This document shows, in pieces, positions 19,610 through 24,748 of a stretch of DNA of 24,748 bases. The notes under the pieces are model-generated. The model worked only from the letters and a program-made list of their open reading frames with translations, did not search any database and was not told the origin of the DNA. This DNA comes from Pseudoneurospora amorphoporcata. Lineage: Eukaryota; Ascomycota; Sordariomycetes; Sordariales; Sordariaceae. The translations under genes and the position numbers were made by a program. Location of the stretch: contig MU859374.1 of the NCBI GenBank assembly GCA_033297205.1, forward strand, positions 1 through 24,748, read 5' to 3'. The first letter of the stretch is position 1. The number at the start of each line of letters is the position of its first letter.

Positions 19610-19923
19610 AATATAAGAGGACAGCAGAGAGGTACGCAAGTGCTGACACTAGAATGATCGATTAAAGTTCTACGAGAAGAAAAGAGAAGAAAGACTGGCC
19701 CGTAAGGCGGACCTTGTCGCCTATCCTTTAAGGCCTTGCGTGAGTATGGGTGCCTGACTACCTGAGGCAACCTTACAGTCTAAGTATGTAATTATATAGA
19801 GGCTAGAAGGGACCAACAGGCTCTAAGCCTGCTAGTGCCTTACTAGCTTAGCGTGCATTGCCAGCACTCGTCGTCTGGCCAACTGTATGCCAAATGCTAA
19901 TACTAGGCACCAGACCTATAATA
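19610..19923 (-). repeat. Element A 5' LTR
   Basis: A direct repeat of 2351-2664 with the same length of about 314 bp. On the minus strand it starts TATTATAGGTCTGG, where the other copy has TGTTACAAGTCTGG, and ends near CTTATATTAGG. The right edge adjoins F coding sequence (YWLNEDW). Confidence 0.88.
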
Positions 19924-22110
19924 TTCCAATCTTCGTTCAACCAGTACATCAAGCGCTTAAGAAGTCCTGAGGCATCTAGGTTAGCTTCGTAGAACTCCCA
20001 AAGTAGTCTCAGGGCGTACTTAAAGTCAAAAGCGGGCTAGTACTCTGGGTCGAGGTCCCAGCCTCTCTAGTCCGCGTTATAGAATAGCTTTCTGTTAACG
20101 ACCTTGGAAGTATTAATCTTCTCGACCTCCCACTTAGGGTTCTCGTCCTTCTCAGTATTAATAGGACCGGGGCACTCGGCCTATTATCTGGACAGAAGGT
20201 TGTTATCATATTTACGCAGCCGGTCAACGTAAAACAAGTCGGATCCCTTCCAGCTGGCGGGCAGCTCGAGCCGATACGAGTGGCCCACCTTCTCAAAAAT
20301 CTTATAATAGTTATAAGTATTAAGAAAATCGAGCTTGTCGCTAAGGCGAGTCATTATAGATTAAAGTCGTTTAATAATAACAACTTTATCCCCTATATTA
20401 AAATCTGGGTCCCTACGCTTCTTATTAGCCTACTTTGTCTACTTTTCTTATACTTTGAGTATCATCTCCTAAGTAGACTCTACGTATTCATAAATCCGCT
20501 AAGTGAAGTCTTAAGCTTACTTTCTAATTAGCTATTCTATTTTCGAGCCGGCATTAACTGTACGGTTCTCTTAGTCAAAAGGCATACGTATCGGGCAATT
20601 GAATATAACTTCCTAAGGGGAAAGACTCATACTATTTTAGAGTAAGCTATTCTAGACGACGTTAAAGGCTAGTATAACCTTAAACTAATTATTCTAGTAG
20701 TAATTGACGAAAGGTCGCAACCGTTAGTTCAAATAGGCGTTTATAACCTCTACTTATCTTGCTATCTAGTTATAGCTTGCAGTTACTAACTTCCATTTCG
20801 TACCGGTAAGCTTAGATATTTCGTTAGTAAAGCAGATATGAATTGAAGTCCGCAATCCGAAATTACTTCTTCTAGCATACCGTAAAGGCGGAAAGGTCCT
20901 TCGTAATATATCCGAGCGGCGTCCTAAGAAGTTGCTATCTCTTTGCATAGGGTAACCTATAACGACTTGGTCAGGCGGTTAACCATAACCAACGCATTAT
21001 CGAAACCGTAGCGATCTTTAGGCATTTTAAAATCGACTACAATAGAAGTCTATTTCTGCAAGGGTAGAGGGATGTGATATAGCTTCCCTAGGGTTTTGTC
21101 GTGGGGCACATTACTAGCTTTACATACTATACAGTTCTTAACAAACCTATCAATATCTCCCACCATACCGAGCTACTAATATCGTTCGAATAGTATAGTT
21201 CTTATTTTATTCTTACTAGGGTAGGCGATAACCAGGGTTAAGTATACTTCGTCAATAATATGGGTACGTAAATAGTCCTTATTGGGCACCGCGAGCCGGC
21301 CCTAATATATTAGTAAGCTGTCAAAAAGTATTGTGAACTTAGGATCTAATCCGTAGGCGTGGACATAATACTCCTCCAATAACTCATCCTCTCGATTAGC
21401 CTTCAAAGCGTCGTCAACGAGCTTATACCCTTCTAGTCCTACTAGGCACAACTCTAGTCCGCTGACATCGAATACTAAAATCGGTACCAACTCCTCTAAC
21501 CAGCTATTTAACGTAGCTATAAAAGCGATAGTTATCATCTCATAGTCCGTTTCCACTAGGGGTTTAAATAGCTAGAGCGTACGGTACGCCTTCTTTTTAT
21601 CCTTCTAAGTCTTAAGATCCTTAAATTTCCTAGACAGGGCATCCGCCGCCGCGTTCTTAGTACCAGGTCGATAGATAATTTCAAAGTAGTATTGGGATAG
21701 GAACTTGGCTCATCCAGCTTAGCGAAGGTTGAGCAATCGTTTCATGCTAAAGTACTCCAAAGCTTAGTGATCTGTGACAATAGTGAAGGGTTTAGATTGT
21801 CTTAGGCTGACTAACTTGGGTCTTCAAATCTGGAGGGCTTTAATAACTGCGAGTAGCTCCTTGTCGTAAATTGGGTAGTTATACTCTGCCTACTACATAG
21901 TTTCTGAGAAGTAGGCAATAGAATGCTATTTCTTCATATCTTCCTAGTACTAGGTTAGCACTCCTACAATTACTCCGTCACTAGCATCAATCTTAACTCA
22001 AGTCTCAGCATCGTAGCGGAAGTGCCTTAGTAGCGATGCGTTGATCAGCCGCCGTTTCAATTCCTCAAAAGCGGATTAACACTCATCTGTCTAAGTAAAA
22101 ACCTCGCCCT
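19924..22110 (-). pseudogene. Element F pol, RNase H, integrase and chromodomain-like tail
   Basis: Right to left: RNase H (FEELKRRLINASLL, KIDASDGVIVGVL, YPIYDKELLAVIKAL, FTIVTDH, 21680-22080) and a linker (METDYEMITIAFI, 21500-21556). The integrase zinc region has THIIDEV and CIVCKAS (about 21130). Its core shows SIVVDFKMPKDRYGFDNALV (first Asp, about 21030) and EEVISDCGLQF (second Asp, about 20840). One frameshift follows within ISALLTK, and the frame resumes as ISKLTGTKWKLVTASYN. The C-terminal part reads DPDFNIGDKVVIIKR and YRLELPASWKGSDLFYVDRL. The tail (PKWEVEKINTSKVV, GLLKRLMYWLNEDW) ends where element A is inserted. Confidence 0.88.
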
Positions 22111-22118
22111 TTCTTATA

Positions 22119-22531
22119 GAGAAGGTCTTTTCGCACTGCCATAAAAGTCTTCTTACACTGTCAGCAAAAAGGCATATGTATATAACTCCGCCAAATTTAA
22201 AGTAAGAGGTATAAGAGTAGAGTTTGAAATTTTAGTATTTTTTACTCTATAAAACAGCATTTACAAGAATTTTTTATCTAGCCTCTAACGTCTTTCTAAA
22301 AACGAAATATTAAAAAGAAATAAATTTTATTCAAATCTTTACCTTTTAGTCTTAATTCTCTGCCGAGTAACGTTGCGATGTGGTCGTAGGCGCTATATTA
22401 TAGAGAAAAAAATAAGAAAATTTACAATACTACTCTTATTTACCCAAGCCTTTATTTGGATAAGTTACACCTAGTTTCATTTTTTACTACAGTGTAAAAA
22501 GACTTTTATAGCAGTGCGAAAAGACCTTCTC
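22119..22531. mobile_element. 413-bp MITE of the GAGAAGGTCTTTTCGCACTG family
   Basis: TIRs of about 43 bp with two mismatches start GAGAAGGTCTTTTCGCACTG and end with its complement. An exact 8-bp TSD, TTCTTATA, lies at 22111-22118 and 22532-22539. The interior is AT-rich and non-coding. The inner motif GTCTTnnnnnCACTG occurs twice in each TIR, as in the 1.1-kb element at 13696. Removing it and one TSD restores the F frame (LTNFIRKGEVFT). It probably moved with a transposase supplied by a relative. Confidence 0.95.
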
Positions 22532-22539
22532 TTCTTATA

Positions 22540-23005
22540 AAGTTAGTGAGCGGACGAACAATCCAACCATAATCTTTAATAAACTTCTAGTAGAAGTTGC
22601 AGAACCCTAAGAAGGATTGTACCCTTCGCAAATTGGAGGGCACAGCCCATTCTTTAACAACCTCTACCTTCTCTAGATCGACAGCAACACTGTCCCGTCC
22701 CACAATAAAGCCTAAGAACTTTGTCTTAATAATATAGAACTCGCACTTCTTGAGGTCCGCTTGTAGGCCAGCGTCTTTGAGCTTATTCAGGATCTTCTTG
22801 ACGTATTCTCGATATTCTTCCAAGGTGTTCGAATAAATTAGGATATCGTCGATATAGGCAGTGCAGAAATCTCCCAAATATTCGCCTATGACGGAGTTAA
22901 TAAAGCTTTAAAAGATAGCAGGGCTGTTAGTAAGACTAAATAGCAATACTTTGTACTTAAAGGCTCCTATGCTAGTGCGGAAGGTAGTAAGCTCCTCATT
23001 CTCTA
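22540..23005 (-). pseudogene. Element F pol, RT palm and thumb
   Basis: Right to left: ENEELTTFRTSIGAFKYKV, SPAIF-stop-SFINSVIGEY, the catalytic motif YIDDILIYSNTLEEY (about 22820-22870), DLKKCEFYIIKTKFLGFIV and RRVQSFLGFCNFY. Between 22587 and 22877 the frame has no stop, one of the longer open pieces in the window, and the YIDD active site is intact. It is bounded by LTR I on the right and the MITE on the left. Confidence 0.93.
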
Positions 23006-23246
23006 TGTCAAGGGGCGCGAGCAAGCACTAAGGTACGACGTTGATTGTTGTACGAAGGAACAGAAAGAATCCTGTGCGCATACGAGAACTACGTAGGGCA
23101 TAGTATGGAGCCCTATAGTCATGGATCCACAGGGTGGTACTATCCCAGGTGCTGTGCTGCACTCAGACAACTGCACTCAGCTGGCTGCACCAATGCAGCA
23201 CAGCCTCTATCTATATACAGAAATAGGCCATACAATACCTGTGACA
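23006..23246. mobile_element. Element I, 241-bp solo LTR or small LTR-like insertion
   Basis: The ends are TGTCA and TGACA (perfect inverted 5 bp), flanked by CTCTA (23001-23005) and CTCCG (23247-23251), a TSD differing by C/T and G/A at a CpG. Removing it and one TSD copy rejoins the F RT frame (IRMRPE to NEELTTF). The inside is rich in CAG/CTG, unlike F around it. It has an 11-bp perfect inverted repeat, GCTGTGCTGCA at 23151-23161 with TGCAGCACAGC at 23194-23204, and a direct CTGCACTCAG repeat between the arms. There is no coding content and no second copy in the window, so its class is an inference from the TSD length and TG/CA ends. Confidence 0.75.
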
Positions 23247-23251
23247 CTCCG

Positions 23252-24656
23252 GCCTCATGCGGATATAGTTAAAAGCTTACTATATATCGATCTTAATAAA
23301 CTACTAAGCCTTCGCGACTTTGGCCAGAGTTTTCTCAATTTATGGTAAGGGGTAACAATCTTTCCTCGTAATCGCGTTAAGTTTTCAGTAGTCCATACAG
23401 AAGCGGAGGCTGCCGTCCGTTTTCTTTACGAATAATACAAGCGCGACCTATGGAGACGAGTTTATTTCGATAAATTCTTTAGATAGATTTTCCAAAATGT
23501 ATTTCCTTACCACCTCCAACTTATCAAGGGACATCTTATAGAGTAGGCTATACCTAAGCTCCTCTAGACGGTGGCCATCCTCGAAATCTATCTTATAATT
23601 ACACAGCTGATACTCTGGTAGAGTATCGGAATCGTGCTTGCTAAAGACGTCGAAGTAATCGTGGTACTCGCAAGGTACCATCTTGATTGCGGCGTCGCGG
23701 AGCTCTTATTCGTTATAAGGAAGAGATTCCTACGCGGGGTCCTCGATTATATATTTCTATTCAATAAATTAGTCAATTTAGCAGATACTGGTCGAATATA
23801 TCGTTTAATTATCCTTCTTCAAAGATCGTATAAACAGGTCGCCGTTGAATACGCACATCTGCACAAGGCGCTCTTTGTACCAACCAACTCCGTCTCTCTT
23901 TAGCTTATACGTAGCCTAGGCATTTAAACTCTATTTGCCGTCTATAGGCTCAGTTAGTCAGTATTTCAAGTGGGGATCTAGAAATATCGCCATCAAATAG
24001 GTAAGATTAGCTAGATTTCTTTCTATTTTACCTAATAGGCCAGAGCGCTTAAGGATCGTAGTTAGGTTCTAGAGAAGGTAGCGGGGTCGAGCGTAGCCTA
24101 ATTTTTTATATTCGTTACGAGTGTATTTAAAATCCGCTAGCGTAATAAGAACCGTTTTTTTTAGGCTTAAGGATCTCCACTTAGAGCTCGAAGATCCACT
24201 TCTAAATCTTTTTCTAATATTATCGCGTCTTATAGTCGTACTAGTTTTTAGCTTCTATATCCTTTTAGCAGTAGTCGGAAAAAGGTTGTCTAGCCAGAAT
24301 AGGCTCGGGGGTAGTGGTATATCCGCTAGTAAATTTGAGAGCGGATCGACCGCCCTATCTACCGTTGGCACGCCGTTTTTCATTACGGTCTATAAATAAA
24401 TTGTAGCGTTCCGCGTCTCGCTAGTATTTTAGGTTCTAGAGATCAGGGCCGTAACTAACCTCGAGGTTCGAGTTCCTCATCCAGTCCAGGTCTAGTTTCT
24501 ATTTTAGGGGAAAGAGCACTTGTCAGTTTTTACAATCGATCTAAACGTCGTGAAGATTAAGCTATTTCCGGCCGATAATGAGGTCGTGGTTCATATTAAT
24601 AATGATAAAGAAGTCAGGAGCTGTAGTACGGCTGGAAATGCGAAGAGAGGCTTTAA
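23252..24656 (-). pseudogene. Element F pol, protease end and RT N-terminal part
   Basis: Right to left: a protease-side stretch (IKASLRISSRTTAPDFFIII, then NMNHDLIIGRK, about 24480-24655), a long decayed linker (23700-24450) with no clear motif, then MVPCEYHDYFDVFSKHDSD, MSLDKLEVVRKYILENLSK, LFVKKTDGSLRFCMDY, KDCYPLP and FNYIRMRPE (23252-23681). This is the usual order before the RT palm. The protease active site itself would lie further right, where the E-family LTR and the window end cut it off. The plus-strand open stretches at 23634-23903 and 24121-24399 are shadows. Confidence 0.85.
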
Positions 24657-24748
24657 TGTGACGAACGGCAGTCTGATCTGCCTAAGTGGGATAGCTGAAG
24701 GTAAAGACTATCAGTGCTGTTCGGTGAAGCCAAAAGGTTCACAACAAG
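24657..24748 (+). mobile_element. Start of a second E-family LTR, cut by window end
   Basis: It begins TGTGACGAACGGCAGTCTG after TTTAA and matches the reverse complement of 13489-13580 over 92 bases with one difference (a C/T near AAAGGTTCACAACAAG). It is therefore in the opposite orientation to the solo LTR in B. It interrupts the F protease region. Whether it is a solo LTR or the end of a complete element cannot be seen. Confidence 0.88.

Larger units (their letters stand above)
2351..19923 (-). mobile_element. Element A, nested Ty3/gypsy chromovirus
   Basis: Two direct repeats of about 314 bp (2351-2664 and 19610-19923) bound minus-strand gag (18285-19544), protease/RT (17016-18280 and 6940-7585), RNase H, integrase and chromodomain (2942-4891). 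The element is interrupted by B (7586-17015) and H (4897-6934). Removing both leaves about 6.1 kb, the usual size. A polypurine tract adjoins the left LTR, which makes that one the 3' LTR. The element is inserted in the chromodomain tail of F. The flanks (TTCCA right, TCCTCC-like left) do not give a convincing TSD, perhaps through mutation or a few bases of error in the LTR edge. Confidence 0.88.
2030..24656 (-). mobile_element. Element F, host Ty3/gypsy chromovirus, 5' end missing
   Basis: This is the outermost element. Its minus-strand protease, RT, RNase H, integrase and chromodomain-like tail run from 24656 to 19924. They are interrupted by LTR I (23006-23246), a MITE (22119-22531) and element A (2351-19923). 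The domain order PR-RT-RH-IN is that of Ty3/gypsy. Gag and the 5' LTR are cut off by the E-family LTR at 24657 and the window end. The left limit is a guess, since the stretch below 2351 is too decayed to place the 3' LTR. All coding parts are pseudogenes. Confidence 0.6.

Noticed and set aside
23045..23348. Two 75-codon open stretches on the plus strand near 23.2 kb
   Set aside because: They span the edge between LTR I and antisense F RT, so they are composites of unrelated DNA.
1..24748. tRNA, rRNA, bacterial-style operons, ribosome binding sites or a CRISPR array
   Set aside because: None seen. The content is eukaryotic retrotransposon sequence, and bacterial signals would not apply.

Overview
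The window looks like a transposable-element island from a filamentous ascomycete (Pezizomycotina). I see no host gene and no intact transposon gene. The evidence is the fungal type of Ty3/gypsy gag and pol, chromodomain-type integrase tails, a fungal-style intron, and heavy RIP-like decay (repeat-induced point mutation, C to T on either strand). Nearly every premature stop sits where the family has Trp, Gln or Arg (TGG to TAG/TGA, CAG to TAG, CGA to TGA), and CAG/CTG look depleted in favour of TAG/CTA. The species cannot be named from this.

Layout. The sequence is a nest of insertions inside one old minus-strand Ty3/gypsy element, here called F. F holds protease, reverse transcriptase (RT), RNase H, integrase and a chromodomain-like tail from 24656 down to 19924, and probably resumes below 2351. 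Element A (2351-19923, minus, 314-bp LTRs) lies in the F tail. Element B (7586-17015, minus, LTRs 465 and 482 bp) lies in the A RT gene. Element H (4897-6934, plus, gag only, 218-bp LTRs) lies in the A RNase H. B is itself cut by D (9058-9620, a 563-bp miniature LTR element with 116-bp LTRs), G (11551-12216, 666-bp solo LTR), E (13216-13580, 365-bp solo LTR) and a 1.1-kb DNA transposon (13696-14792). F is also cut by a 413-bp MITE (22119-22531) of the same DNA-transposon family, a 241-bp solo LTR I (23006-23246), and a second E LTR in the opposite orientation (24657 to the window end).

The nesting is supported by target-site duplications (TSDs) and by reading frames that resume across most insertions once the insert and one TSD copy are removed. 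Several TSD pairs differ only by C/T or G/A, so decay continued after insertion. Removing inserts leaves about 6.1 kb for A and 6.7 kb for B, normal sizes for Ty3/gypsy elements.

The left end (1-2350) holds the right end of one DNA-transposon copy (1-164), an AT-rich stretch without genes (165-839), the left part of a second copy (from 840), and a poorly assigned decayed region that should contain the end of F. Element names A, B, D, E, F, G, H and I are local labels for this annotation.
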